Source of the DNA: Amycolatopsis antarctica
GTDB lineage: Bacteria > Actinomycetota > Actinomycetes > Mycobacteriales > Pseudonocardiaceae
NCBI RefSeq assembly: GCF_002262875.1
Contig: NZ_NKYE01000018.1
Coordinates: 1 to 64,000 of the forward strand
Direction of reading: 5' to 3'
Length of the DNA stretch: 64,000 nt
The position numbers and the translations under genes were made by a program. The notes below the pieces were generated by a model. It had not been told where the DNA came from. It made no database searches and was given only the letters and a program-made list of their open reading frames with translations. Of this stretch, positions 8,541 through 16,764 are shown piece after piece (position 1 is the stretch's first letter; each line of letters opens with the position of its first letter).

Positions 8541-9189
8541 CCTGCCACAGTCTGCGCGGCAACTCGCCTTCCTCGAATGCGTGTACCTCGTCCAGTGCCC
8601 AACCGTCCGCGAGGGTGTCGACCAGGGCGCGGTCGAAGAAGTGCACCGCGAATCCGCCATTCTCAAAGATGTTGTCGCCGTGCTCGATGCCGGCGCCGTA
8701 GTGCGCGTCGCCGGTGTGGCGCACCGTGTACACGAGTACCCCGCCCGGAACCAGGACCCGCTCGATCTCATTGACCAGCGCCTGAATCTCTTCGGTGGAG
8801 ATTGCCATGCACAGCAGCATGTGCGCGAACACTGCGTCCACACTGGATTCCGACAACGGCAACCGGGTACGCACGTCGTGCACGATCGTCTGGACCCGCC
8901 CGTCCAGCCCGTCGGCGGCAGCACGCGCTGCGAGCGAGTCGAGTCCGATGGCGCTGAAGTCCGCAGCGGTCACCGAGAACCCGTTCCGGGCGAAGAACAA
9001 CGCGTCCCTGCCCTGCCCGGCCCCGAGCTCCAGCACGCGGCTCGCACCGGCGGTGCCGAACCGTTCGGCCGCCGCCACCGCCGGTTGCGACGGCACCTCG
9101 CCATACATCTCCGGGTGCTGCCGATAGGTTCTGTCCCAATGTGTCCGCTGCTGCCCGGCCAAGGTAGGGCTTGGATCGTTCGTTGCCAC
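8518..9189 (-). CDS. Class I SAM-dependent methyltransferase
   Basis: 223 residues from GTG 9189, placed behind a GGGAAGGG ribosome site; a longer open frame reaches 9336 but its extra part looks non-coding. Motif I is VLELGAGQGRDALFFA, followed by VTAADFS, VDAVFAHMLLC and RVLVPGGVLVYTVRHT. The family resembles tellurite-resistance/ubiquinone-type methyltransferases with an N-terminal HWDRTYRQHPEMYG. It is convergent with the preceding methyltransferase (3' ends overlap by 23 bp when that gene is frame-corrected). Substrate unknown. Confidence 0.85.
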   Translation of the reverse strand: MATNDPSPTLAGQQRTHWDRTYRQHPEMYGEVPSQPAVAAAERFGTAGASRVLELGAGQGRDALFFARNGFSVTAADFSAIGLDSLAARAAADGLDGRVQTIVHDVRTRLPLSESSVDAVFAHMLLCMAISTEEIQALVNEIERVLVPGGVLVYTVRHTGDAHYGAGIEHGDNIFENGGFAVHFFDRALVDTLADGWALDEVHAFEEGELPRRLWQVTQTRPA

Positions 9190-9457
9190 CGGTTTCCCTT
9201 CCCGTCTTACGCGAACCAGCCAGTTCACGGGAGATGCTGCCAGTAAACTCGACTCTGGTTGGGGCGGGCGGGCGGCTCCGGCGACGTCGCGCCGGGTACT
9301 CGCCGCGCTCCTTAGCGCGGCATAGTCGAGCGCCACTGCGCGGCTACCCGTCCACGACTGACGCGGCTCGCGTAATCAACCGACCGAATTAATTAGCAGA
9401 TTTGTCCGGGAAAATTCGATATTTTCAGGATTAATGGAAACCGCTAGCGTGTGATTC

Positions 9458-9937
9458 ATGACGATACGTATCACGCACGCCGTCACATCCGATGTTGATG
9501 CCCTTGTTTCCTCGGTGGCGGCGTTGTTCGCCGAGGACGGTGGAACCCACGATCCCTATATGGACACCAGTTGGCCCGACCGTCACGGTGCCGCGTTCTA
9601 CGCTGGTGCCATCAACGATACGGATTCCTTGGTGTTGCTAGCGAAGCACGACGATGCCGCCGGGGTGATCATCGGCCATCTTGTCGATCGTCTGAAGCGC
9701 GGCAACCCGCTTCGCCCGCATGCGGTCACTGCGATTCTGGAAAGCATGCGCGTCACCGAGAATCACCGTCGGCAAGGAACAGGATCCGCGCTGATCGCAG
9801 AATTCCTGCGGTGGTCCGACGATCATGGGGCGAACCAGGCGATTGTCACCGCGTTCGCCGCGAATGACACCGCCATGTCGTTGTATCAGGCGCACTCGTT
9901 TGCGCCGTTCGAGATGACATTGCATCGCCCGCTGTGA
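9458..9937 (+). CDS. GNAT-family N-acetyltransferase
   Basis: 159 residues. The acetyl-CoA pyrophosphate loop is RRQGTGSALIAEF (motif A, residues about 102-114), preceded by the beta4 strand ESMRVTENH and followed by the motif-B-like NDTAMSLYQAHSF. It is a single-domain GNAT. The start at 9458 is set by the first ATG after an AT-rich promoter-like stretch (9391-9440). The acceptor substrate is unknown. Confidence 0.88.
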   Translation: MTIRITHAVTSDVDALVSSVAALFAEDGGTHDPYMDTSWPDRHGAAFYAGAINDTDSLVLLAKHDDAAGVIIGHLVDRLKRGNPLRPHAVTAILESMRVTENHRRQGTGSALIAEFLRWSDDHGANQAIVTAFAANDTAMSLYQAHSFAPFEMTLHRPL

Positions 9938-10097
9938 CTCGGTCGCCCACAGGTACGGGCGGGAATCAGCGAACGCATCGCCGGGTGCCTCGCATGGCAC
10001 GCCAGAGACTGTGGGGAGCGGTGCTGCGCGTTCCCGGTGGGCATAACTCGTGCGTATCGGACCTGCGTAAGCCGGGTAACACGCCCTTGACGCCTCG

Positions 10098-10123
10098 CTA
10101 ACGTAAGTATTGGCTTACGTTAG
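10098..10123. promoter_or_regulatory. Operator overlapping the arsR start
   Basis: Perfect 10-bp arms CTAACGTAAG and CTTACGTTAG with a 6-bp spacer. The right arm runs into the GTG start of the ArsR gene, so a bound repressor would cover the transcription and translation start. Strong candidate for autoregulation. Confidence 0.7.
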
Positions 10124-10125
10124 TG

Positions 10126-10434
10126 GTGGCTTACGCGGTTGATCCGTGGACGGCGCTCGGGGATCCGAGTCGCCGGCTGATCTTCGAGCGCCTCACCGAA
10201 CGGTCGCAGTCAGTCACCGAGATCGCCGACGGGATGCCGATCAGTCGGCCGGCGGTCTCGCAGCACCTGCGAGTGCTGAAACAGGCGTGCCTGGTCCGGG
10301 ACCGGCCGGTAGGCACGCGGCGCATCTACGAGGTCGACCCGCAGGGTCTGGCGGCGCTGCGCGGGGAGCTGGATCGCTTCTGGGGCAAGACGTTGGAGAA
10401 CTTCAAACAGCTTGCGGACGAGGAAGGGGACTAG
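10126..10434 (+). CDS. ArsR-family repressor of an SRPBCC operon
   Basis: About 102 residues. Winged-helix elements: PWTALGDPSRRLIFERL, then ISRPAVSQHLRVLKQA (recognition helix) and the wing VGTRRIYEVD. It lacks the Cys pairs of metal-sensing ArsR proteins and belongs to the subgroup paired with SRPBCC (AHSA1-like) proteins. Two GTG codons (10123, 10126) can serve as start; no Shine-Dalgarno sequence precedes them, so the mRNA may be leaderless. It stops 3 bases before the SRPBCC start. The palindrome at its start is its likely operator. Confidence 0.88.
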   Translation: MAYAVDPWTALGDPSRRLIFERLTERSQSVTEIADGMPISRPAVSQHLRVLKQACLVRDRPVGTRRIYEVDPQGLAALRGELDRFWGKTLENFKQLADEEGD

Positions 10435-10437
10435 GTC

Positions 10438-10917
10438 ATGACGGCATCCACCGAGACCACCGTGCGGCAGGAGATCACCGTTGCCGTGCCGGTTGAGCGA
10501 GCGTTCGCGGTGTTCACCGAGCAGTTCGACCGGATCAAGCCTCGCGAGCAGAACCTGCTGGCTGTTCCGATTGTGGAGACGGTGTTCGAGACGCGTGTGG
10601 GCGGATCGGTCTATGACCGCGGCGAGGACGGATCGGTGTGCCGGTGGGCGCGGGTGCTCGTGTTCGAGCCGCCGCAGCGGTTCGTGATCAGTTGGGACCT
10701 GACGCCGCAGTGGCAGATCGAGACCGACCCCGACCGGTGCAGCGAGGTCGAGGTCCGCTTCCTGGCCGACGGGCCGAACCGGACCCGGGTGGAACTGGAA
10801 CACCGACACCTGGACCGCCACGGTGCAGGGTGGCAGGGCGCGCGCGAAGGCGTCGCCGACGACCGCGGCTGGCCGCTGTACTTGCGCCGCTTCGCCGACC
10901 TGGCCGCCAGCGCATGA
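10438..10917 (+). CDS. SRPBCC (AHSA1-like) domain protein
   Basis: 159 residues with the helix-grip pattern: EITVAVPVERAFAVFTEQFD at the N-terminus, GGSVYDRGEDGSVCRWARVL in the middle and the C-terminal helix around AREGVADDRGWPLYLRRFA. Members bind hydrophobic ligands in a deep cavity. It is second in the ArsR-SRPBCC-MDMPI operon. Its last codons lie inside a 62-bp tandem duplication that repeats the stop and the next gene's start. Confidence 0.88.
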   Translation: MTASTETTVRQEITVAVPVERAFAVFTEQFDRIKPREQNLLAVPIVETVFETRVGGSVYDRGEDGSVCRWARVLVFEPPQRFVISWDLTPQWQIETDPDRCSEVEVRFLADGPNRTRVELEHRHLDRHGAGWQGAREGVADDRGWPLYLRRFADLAASA

Positions 10918-11020
10918 GCCGCACCGACGTCATGTCCCTGGCCGAGGCCGAGCGACAGGACCTGGCCGCCAGCGCATGAGCCGCACCGACGTCATGTCCC
11001 TGGCCGAGGCCGAGCGACAG
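10897..11020 (+). repeat. 62-bp perfect tandem duplication at a gene junction
   Basis: Two identical 62-bp units (10897-10958, 10959-11020), each starting GACCTGGCCG; the same 10 bp occurs a third time at 11021. The unit contains the end of the SRPBCC gene and the first codons of the next gene. Because 62 is not a multiple of 3, copy 1 encodes a 21-residue peptide (10914-10979) ending in the copied stop. GACCTGGCCG microhomology suggests slippage or recombination. Confidence 0.95.
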
Positions 11021-11611
11021 GACCTGGCCGACTTCCTCGACACCCTTGCCACCGACGACTGGCAAGCACCGACGCTGTGCTCGGACTGGACGGCGCACCA
11101 GGTGGTCGCCCATGTGATCAGCTTCGAGGAACTGAGCCGGCCACAATTGGTGGCACGTTTCGTCAAGGGATGGCTCGGACCGGGCAACGTCAACTCAGTC
11201 GGAGTGCGCGAGTACGTGACTCGCTCTCCATCTGAGTTGATCGCTCTGGTCCGGGCGTATGCCCTGCCGCGCGGGTTGACCGCGGGATTCGGTGGAGCCA
11301 TCGCCCTCACCGACGGTCTGATCCACCATCAGGACATTCGGCGCTCGCTCAAGCAGCCACGGTCGATTCCGCCCGAACGACTCGTCGCGGCATTGCAGAT
11401 GGCGGTGCGGGCGCCCACGCTGCCCGCGCGCCGCAATACTCGCGGGCTACGGCTCGTCGCGATCGACATCGACTGGGACTTCGGGCAAGGCCCCGAGGTG
11501 ACCGGTTCAGGTGAAGCACTGCTGATGGCGATCGCGGGACGTCCAGCGGCCCTCGCCGACCTCCACGGACCCGGCCTTGACACCCTCGCCGCCCGACTGC
11601 CCTCGCCGTAG
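10976..11611 (+). CDS. Mycothiol-dependent maleylpyruvate isomerase-family (DinB-like) protein
   Basis: 211 residues starting in the second copy of the tandem duplication (ATG 10976; the ATG at 10914 leads to an early stop). The MDMPI_N signature PTLCSDWTAHQVVAHV and a metal-site segment LIHHQDIRR are present. Family members are helical-bundle metal enzymes that act on mycothiol or mycothiol adducts, which places the host among mycothiol-making actinomycetes. Third gene of the ArsR operon; the duplicated leader peptide may reduce its translation. Confidence 0.87.
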   Translation: MSRTDVMSLAEAERQDLADFLDTLATDDWQAPTLCSDWTAHQVVAHVISFEELSRPQLVARFVKGWLGPGNVNSVGVREYVTRSPSELIALVRAYALPRGLTAGFGGAIALTDGLIHHQDIRRSLKQPRSIPPERLVAALQMAVRAPTLPARRNTRGLRLVAIDIDWDFGQGPEVTGSGEALLMAIAGRPAALADLHGPGLDTLAARLPSP

Positions 11612-11770
11612 CTGAGTGCCACCGCCTGTGCCCGGTGACGGCCAGCGGTCCCGGCTGCTGACGTGTGGCCGGGCGGATTCACGAGGCCGGTCGCCGCCTC
11701 CGCGCACTGCTCCGTCGTCGCTATCGGACCGAGCTCAATGGAAACCTGTTAGTTCATCGATTGCTGTACT

Positions 11771-11789
11771 ACAGTAAACGGTGAACTGT
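11771..11789. promoter_or_regulatory. Inverted repeat before the ICMT gene
   Basis: Arms ACAGT and ACTGT separated by 9 bases, 18 bases before the ATG at 11808. An overlapping CTGTACTACAG is also near-palindromic. Possible operator; the regulator is not identified. Confidence 0.35.
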
Positions 11790-11807
11790 CTGGGGAAGGG
11801 ATGTCCG

Positions 11808-12428
11808 ATGGCGGTACTCGCGCTGGTCCTGTACGTAGCGTTTCTGGTGCTGGCGTTCGGGGTGCGCAGTGTCATGCAGTGGCGGGCGACGGGTTCGGCC
11901 GGATTCCGTGGTATCAGCGGGAATCCGAGATCGGCGGACTGGTGGGGTGGCGTGTTGTTCGTCGTGGCGGTGGTAGTCGGTGTGGCGGCGCCGGGGCTGC
12001 AATGGACCGGCGTGCTGAGTCCGGTCGGCGTCCTGGATGCGGCGTGGATCCAGGTGGTGGGGCTGGTTCTCGCACTGGGCGGGATTGGGGCGACGGTGGC
12101 GGCGCAGCAGAGCATGGGGCGGTCGTGGCGGATCGGTGTCGAAGCCGCCGAGCGCACCGAGTTGGTGACCGGTGGGGCGTTCGCGTGGGTGCGGAACCCG
12201 ATTTTCACCACGATGGTCACCGCCGCGCTCGGGCTGGGGTTGCTTGCGCCGAACGTGCTCGCGCTGGCGGGTCTGGTCGCGTTGCTGCTCGCGGTGCAGC
12301 TCCAGGTGCGCCGGGTTGAGGAGCCGTATCTCCTCGTCGTGCACGGTCAGGCTTATCGCGACTATGCCGCCCGCGCGGGGCGATTCCTGCCGATGCTCGG
12401 ACGGCTGCCCGCGATCGCGTCTAGCTGA
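11808..12428 (+). CDS. Isoprenylcysteine carboxyl methyltransferase (ICMT)-family membrane protein
   Basis: 206 residues with about four hydrophobic helices. The C-terminal ICMT/PEMT signature is visible: a helix-end FAWVRNPIFTTMVTAALG, then RRVEEPYLLVVHGQAYRDY and AARAGRFLPMLG. Bacterial members methylate small or lipid substrates with SAM at the membrane; the substrate here is unknown. ATG 11808 is chosen over the upstream GTG at 11781 because GGGGAAGGG sits before it. Its 3' end overlaps the convergent VKOR gene by 8 bp. Confidence 0.85.
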   Translation: MAVLALVLYVAFLVLAFGVRSVMQWRATGSAGFRGISGNPRSADWWGGVLFVVAVVVGVAAPGLQWTGVLSPVGVLDAAWIQVVGLVLALGGIGATVAAQQSMGRSWRIGVEAAERTELVTGGAFAWVRNPIFTTMVTAALGLGLLAPNVLALAGLVALLLAVQLQVRRVEEPYLLVVHGQAYRDYAARAGRFLPMLGRLPAIASS

Positions 12429-13057
12429 GCAGGCTGGACCAGAACGTCCAGAACGCCTGGCCGATCAAGGCAATCAGCACGATGAACCACAGGGTCAACA
12501 CGGCACTGTGGTATCGGGCCAAGGACCGTGGTGACCGGGCGCAGCGGTCCCGGGGCCGGGAGGTGGCCGGCGGTGAGATTGTGCAGGGTGGTGTACCAGA
12601 AGATCGGGATGGTTACGGCCCACACGATCATGCAGTACGGGCACAGCGCGCCGATGCGGTACACGCTCTGCACAAACAGCCAGTGCACGAACACCACGCC
12701 GAACGTCGCGCCGAGCTGCAGTCCGAGCCAGACCCAGCGCGGCACCCGGGATCCGGCGAGCAGCAGCACGCCGATCGTGGTGACGATGGGAAAGCCGAGT
12801 ACGCCCAGGATCGGGTTGGGAAACCCGAACACCGCAGCCTGGGGCGTGTTCATCACCGAACCGCAGGACAGGATCGGGTTGAGGCTGCAACTGGGGATAT
12901 AGCTGGGATCGGCAAGCAGCGCGACCTTCTCGATCAGCAGGAGTGTCGCGGCCAGCGAACCGACCGCGCCGCCGATCGTCAGGATCCAGGCGACGGTACG
13001 CGCGAACGTCGGCACCGCGGTGTCGGGGGCGTCGGTGCTGGTCGCTGTGGAAGACAT
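12421..13057 (-). pseudogene. Vitamin K epoxide reductase (VKOR)-family protein, frameshifted near the C-terminus
   Basis: The product has a long N-terminal cytoplasmic tail, then TM helices. Two Cys pairs are seen: the loop pair CSLNPILSC and the catalytic LCPYCM. In bacteria VKOR reoxidises DsbA, using quinone. DsbA is encoded 8 bp upstream, so they form an oxidative folding pair. The frame breaks near 12524-12532: after LRPVTTV the natural C-terminal helix continues one frame over (ALIGQAFWTFWSSLLS, stop at 12421). One base change restores about 212 residues. The catalytic core precedes the break, so partial function is possible. Confidence 0.85.
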
Positions 13058-13065
13058 CGACGCGG

Positions 13066-13743
13066 CTACTGGGCCAGGGCCGCGTCGACGGCCGAGGTGA
13101 GATCGTCGAGGGAGCGGATCGTCAGTTTCTTGCCGTTGAGGAAAAAGGTCGGCGTGCCCTGGACCCCTACCCCTGCTTGCTGGCCGTCGGCCTGGTCGCG
13201 GCTGATGCGGTCGTTCGTCGCGGCGGCGTCCCAGTCGGCCTGGAATCGAGGGACGTCGAGTCCGATCCGGCGGGCGTAGTCGAGGAAGCGGTCCCGCTGA
13301 GGGGTTTCCTGGTGGCCCCATTCGGCCTGGTTGTCGAACAGCGTGGTGTACATGGCCTCGAACTTGCCCTGTGCCGCGGCGGCTTGCGCGGTCTGCGCGG
13401 CGAGTTGCGCGTTGGGGTGGCTGGCGATCGGGAAATACCGCACCACATAAGTGATGCGCCCGGCGTAAGTCTTTCGCAGCTGCTCGACCGCGGGATAGGC
13501 GGCGCCGCAGGATTCGCACTCGAAATCGAGGAACTCCACCAGGGTGACCTTGCCGTCGGGCGCGGTGGACAAGCGGTGGCTGTCCTCGCGCACCAGTAGT
13601 TCCGCCGGCACGGTGGGAGTGCCATCGGCGGCGGCTTCGGGTGCCGGAGCACTGTCAGGACGGGTCGCGACCAGCAGGATCGCCACCACCAGCGTGGCCA
13701 CCGCGGCCAGCACGATCGTCACCTTCAGATTGCGCGTCATCAT
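13066..13743 (-). CDS. DsbA-family thiol:disulfide oxidoreductase, membrane-anchored
   Basis: About 225 residues. An N-terminal signal-anchor (NLKVTIVLAAVATLVVAILL) leads to a thioredoxin-fold domain. The active site is FECESCGAAYP (CxxC) and the cis-Pro loop is GTPTFFLNGK. The protein acts outside the membrane, oxidising or isomerising Cys pairs in exported proteins. It begins the DsbA-VKOR unit, divergent from cmtR, and a long inverted repeat lies between them. Two adjacent ATGs (13743, 13740) could start it. Thiol chemistry next to Cd/Pb and copper genes suggests repair of metal-damaged exported proteins. Confidence 0.92.
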   Translation of the reverse strand: MMTRNLKVTIVLAAVATLVVAILLVATRPDSAPAPEAAADGTPTVPAELLVREDSHRLSTAPDGKVTLVEFLDFECESCGAAYPAVEQLRKTYAGRITYVVRYFPIASHPNAQLAAQTAQAAAAQGKFEAMYTTLFDNQAEWGHQETPQRDRFLDYARRIGLDVPRFQADWDAAATNDRISRDQADGQQAGVGVQGTPTFFLNGKKLTIRSLDDLTSAVDAALAQ

Positions 13744-13813
13744 CCTCAATCCCACGGGAGCCGGAGGCGCTTCCACAAGGGGCAAAACCGGCGAACTGGA
13801 CTATTCACGGCGC

Positions 13814-13840
13814 ACTGTACAACAGCAGGCGCTGTACAGT
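13814..13840. promoter_or_regulatory. Inverted-repeat operator between dsbA and cmtR
   Basis: Perfect 8-bp arms ACTGTACA and TGTACAGT separated by 11 bases, located 8 bp before the CmtR start. Best explained as the CmtR operator controlling itself and the divergent dsbA-VKOR pair. An inference from position and symmetry. Confidence 0.6.
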
Positions 13841-13847
13841 TCTACGC

Positions 13848-14192
13848 GTGGTGACGTCTGAAACGCATGAAGCGGCCCTCGCCAGGGTCGGCCGCGCTCT
13901 CGCCGACCCGACACGCTGCCGCATTCTGCTGGCCCTGTTGGAAGGGCCGGGCTATCCGGCGCAGCTGGCTGAGCGGCTGGAGCTGAGCCGGTCGAACGTG
14001 TCCAACCATCTGGCCTGTCTACGCGGCTGTGGCCTCGCGCTGGCCACGTATCAGGGCCGTCAGGTCCGCTACGAACTCGCCGACCCGCACCTGGCCCGAG
14101 CCCTGCGCGAGCTGCTCGTCGTGGTCCTGGCGGTCGACCCGGGCCAGTCCTGCGACGAACGCGTCCCGCCTCGGGCCGTCGCGGCGCCGTAG
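13848..14192 (+). CDS. cmtR: Cd(II)/Pb(II)-sensing ArsR/SmtB repressor CmtR
   Basis: 114 residues closely matching Mycobacterium tuberculosis CmtR in its core (ALARVGRALADPTRCRILLA, SRSNVSNHLACLRGCGL). With the GTG at 13848 as start, the Cys residues fall at 57, 61 and 102, exactly the metal ligands described for CmtR, which supports this start. Metal binding releases the repressor from DNA. In M. tuberculosis cmtR is in an operon with the ATPase ctpG; here a CtpG-like ATPase is next door but convergent, so CmtR more likely controls itself and the divergent dsbA-VKOR unit. Confidence 0.92.
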   Translation: MVTSETHEAALARVGRALADPTRCRILLALLEGPGYPAQLAERLELSRSNVSNHLACLRGCGLALATYQGRQVRYELADPHLARALRELLVVVLAVDPGQSCDERVPPRAVAAP

Positions 14193-14223
14193 ACCGCGGC
14201 CCGTGCAGTCTTATCCCGGCGCG

Positions 14224-16278
14224 TCACGGCTTCTTCACGGTGAGCGGGATCGTGGTGGCGGTCTTCTGTGCGACCGGCGGTGTGGGCGAACAGCACGCGC
14301 AGCCGTCGGTGGTTTCCGCTGATGGGTCGGCCGGAATCTGTTGCGCTGCAACGGTGTCCGGTGCCGGGGCACCGCGCAGGGGGCGCAGTCGTCCGGCGCG
14401 GACGCCGTTGCCGATGACGAAGACTTCGGCGAGTTCGTGGATGAACACGACGGTGGCCAGCCCGAGGGTTCCCAGTGCGGCCAGGGGGACGAGCACCAGC
14501 ACGATCGCGGCGGACAGGGCGATGTTCTGCAGCATGATGATCCGGGCGCGGCGGGCGTGGGCCAAGGCTTGGGGCAGGTGGCGCAGGTCGGTGCCCATCA
14601 GGGCGACGTCGGCGGTGTCGATGGCGACATCGCTGCCCATGGCGCCCATGGCGATGCCGACGTCGGCGGTGGCCAGGGCCGGTGCGTCGTTGATGCCGTC
14701 GCCGACCATCGCCACCGACCCGCTGGCGCCGCCGCCGAGCCGTTGGATGTGGTCGGCTTTGTCGGTCGGGCGGAGCTCGGCATAGACATCAGTGATACCC
14801 GCTTGCTCGGCCAGGGCGGCCGCGGTGCGGGTGTTGTCGCCGGTGAGCATCACGACCCGCAGACCGGCAGCGTGCAGGGCGGCGACGGTTTCGGGGGCTT
14901 CGGGGCGGAGTTCGTCGCGGATGCCGACCACGCCGAGCACCGTGCCGCCGCGTTCGATGACCGCGACGGTGGTGCCGCCGTCCTGGAGCCGCTGCACCTC
15001 GTCGGTGAGGGTTCCGGGGTCGGTCCAGCTCGGTCTGCCGAGCCGGGCCTGGATGCCGTCGACGGTGCCTTCGAGCCCAGCGCCAGGAACCGTGATCACC
15101 TCGTCCGCGGGGGCCGCATCGGGTGCGGCGGCGAGGATCGCGGCGGCGAGAGGGTGCTCGCTGCGGGCTTCCAGCGCGGCGGCGACGGCGAGGACCGTGT
15201 CGGTGCTGTGGCCGTCGACGGCGATGATCTCGGTGACGGCGGGGGAGTTGCGGGTCAAGGTGCCGGTCTTGTCCAGCGCGACGGTGCGCACGGCGCCGAG
15301 GGTTTCCAGGGCGGCGCCACCCTTGACCAGCACACCGAGTCGGCTGGCGGCGCCGACCGCGGCGATCACGGTGACCGGCACCGAAATGGCCAGCGCGCAG
15401 GGCGCGGCGGCGACCAGCACGACCAGGGCCCGCTCGATCCACGTCGCCGGATCACCGAAGATCGCGCCGAGCCCGCCGATGAGCACGGCGAGGACCATGA
15501 TGGCGGGCACCAGCGGGCGGGAGATCCGGTCGGCCAGGCGCTGACGGGCGCCCTTGCGCTGCTGCGCGTCCTCGACCACCCGCACGACCTTGGCCAGCGA
15601 GTTGTCCGCGACGGTCGCCGTCGCCTCGACGGTCAACACCCCGGTGCCGTTGATGGACCCGGCATACACCTCGGCACCGGGCCCGGTTTCCACCGGAACC
15701 GATTCGCCGGTGATCGCGGACGTGTCGAGACTCGACCGGCCGGAGACCACCACGCCATCACTGGCGACACGATCACCGGCGCGCACGACCATCTGATCGC
15801 CCACCCTGAGTTCGGCAGGCGCGATCGTCACCTCGGCGCCACCACGCACAACGGTCACCGTCTCGGGAACCAGCGCCAGCAGCGCACGCAAACCGCGGCG
15901 GGTGCGGGCCAGCGAATAGTCCTCCAGCGCTTCGCTGATGGAAAACAGGAACGCCAGCATCGCGGCCTCACCGAACTGACCGAGGATCAGCGCCCCGACC
16001 AGGGCGATGGTCATCAGCGTGCCGACACCGATCCGGCGCCGCCACAACGCTCGCACCGTGCCCGGCACGAACGTCGCGCCACCAACCGCCGCTCCAGCCA
16101 GATGCAGCACAATCCCCGCAGTGCCCGCGCCCAGCCAGCCCACGACGAACCCCGCGGTCAACAGCAGACCGGACAGCGCGGCGAGTTGAAGCTCGCGCAC
16201 CTGCCAGAGTCGTTGCGGCGCTTCGGCTTCGCGGTCGTCGGCGTGGCTGTCGCCGGTGTCGCAGCACAGGTCGCTCAC
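14224..16278 (-). CDS. ctpG: Heavy-metal P1B-type ATPase, CtpG-like (Cd export)
   Basis: 684 residues from GTG 16278, behind a strong GGAGG. No HMA domain, but Cys-rich ends: DLCCDTGD at the N-terminus and CACCS near the C-terminus. TM helices 1-4 lead to the actuator TGES, then the TM6 metal site as APC (VAAAPCALAI) rather than CPC, then DKTGTLT (phosphorylated Asp), SEHPLA, the nucleotide loop and VGDGINDAPAL. The APC motif and order match mycobacterial CtpG. The start overlaps the stop of the ArsR gene (GTGA), so sensor and pump are translationally coupled. Confidence 0.92.
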   Translation of the reverse strand: MSDLCCDTGDSHADDREAEAPQRLWQVRELQLAALSGLLLTAGFVVGWLGAGTAGIVLHLAGAAVGGATFVPGTVRALWRRRIGVGTLMTIALVGALILGQFGEAAMLAFLFSISEALEDYSLARTRRGLRALLALVPETVTVVRGGAEVTIAPAELRVGDQMVVRAGDRVASDGVVVSGRSSLDTSAITGESVPVETGPGAEVYAGSINGTGVLTVEATATVADNSLAKVVRVVEDAQQRKGARQRLADRISRPLVPAIMVLAVLIGGLGAIFGDPATWIERALVVLVAAAPCALAISVPVTVIAAVGAASRLGVLVKGGAALETLGAVRTVALDKTGTLTRNSPAVTEIIAVDGHSTDTVLAVAAALEARSEHPLAAAILAAAPDAAPADEVITVPGAGLEGTVDGIQARLGRPSWTDPGTLTDEVQRLQDGGTTVAVIERGGTVLGVVGIRDELRPEAPETVAALHAAGLRVVMLTGDNTRTAAALAEQAGITDVYAELRPTDKADHIQRLGGGASGSVAMVGDGINDAPALATADVGIAMGAMGSDVAIDTADVALMGTDLRHLPQALAHARRARIIMLQNIALSAAIVLVLVPLAALGTLGLATVVFIHELAEVFVIGNGVRAGRLRPLRGAPAPDTVAAQQIPADPSAETTDGCACCSPTPPVAQKTATTIPLTVKKP

Positions 16279-16637
16279 GCCGGTTCCTCCTGCGCGAGCG
16301 TGCCGGCCACCGCGTCGAGCAGATGGTGCCCGGTCGGGTTGAGCCGGTACATCACCAGCTTCCCATCGCGGCGGGAATCGACCAGACCCGCCGACCGCAG
16401 CTGCCGCAAATGATGCGACACCAACCCCTGGGACGATCCGACGATCCACGCCAGGTCACACACGCACAGCACCTCGCCCACATGCAGGGCATGCGCGATC
16501 CGCAACCGGGTCTGATCCCCGAGAGCCCGCATCCGTTCCGCGCGCAACGCGACCTCCTCAGCCGTGGGCAGCGCGGCACGCAGCGCCTCGGCATGGTCGA
16601 AGTCGATACACAACAAGTCGCAGCGGTCATCGCTCAT
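16275..16637 (-). CDS. CadC/SmtB-type ArsR metal sensor controlling the CtpG-like pump
   Basis: About 120 residues. The alpha3 metal site VLCVCDLAWIVG is the classic ArsR/CadC ELCVCDL motif, and the N-terminal Cys pair CDLLC completes a CadC-like Cd/Pb/Zn site. The recognition helix is SSQGLVSHHLRQL. ATG 16637 is preferred over 16646. It is upstream of and overlaps ctpG. A GTTGA-g-TCAAC palindrome 28 bp before the start is its likely operator. The neighbouring CmtR is a second Cd/Pb sensor of a different type, which gives the island two independent circuits. Confidence 0.92.
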   Translation of the reverse strand: MSDDRCDLLCIDFDHAEALRAALPTAEEVALRAERMRALGDQTRLRIAHALHVGEVLCVCDLAWIVGSSQGLVSHHLRQLRSAGLVDSRRDGKLVMYRLNPTGHHLLDAVAGTLAQEEPA

Positions 16638-16664
16638 ACCCAACAAACTAACGTCCGTCGATAT

Positions 16665-16675
16665 GTTGAGTCAAC
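16665..16675. promoter_or_regulatory. Operator of the CadC-like arsR-ctpG operon
   Basis: GTTGA-g-TCAAC, perfect 5-bp arms around one base, within the wider ATAT..ACTAT symmetry at 16661-16678. It lies just upstream of the leftward arsR start. Confidence 0.5.
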
Positions 16676-16764
16676 TATCGGAGATGTCGCTCGCCACCTC
16701 CGCCGAAGGGCTACTCGTGCGTTGTAGCGGTGTGATCGGGTGAGCCGGGCCACCCTGGTCGGTG

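Noticed and set aside
10914..10979. 21-codon gene
   Set aside because: It is the product of the 62-bp tandem duplication, ended by the copied stop, not an independent gene.
14341..16413. 690-codon open frame on the plus strand
   Set aside because: It is the antisense of the CtpG-like ATPase; Gly/Asp/Arg-rich with no domains. High-GC genes commonly leave such shadows.
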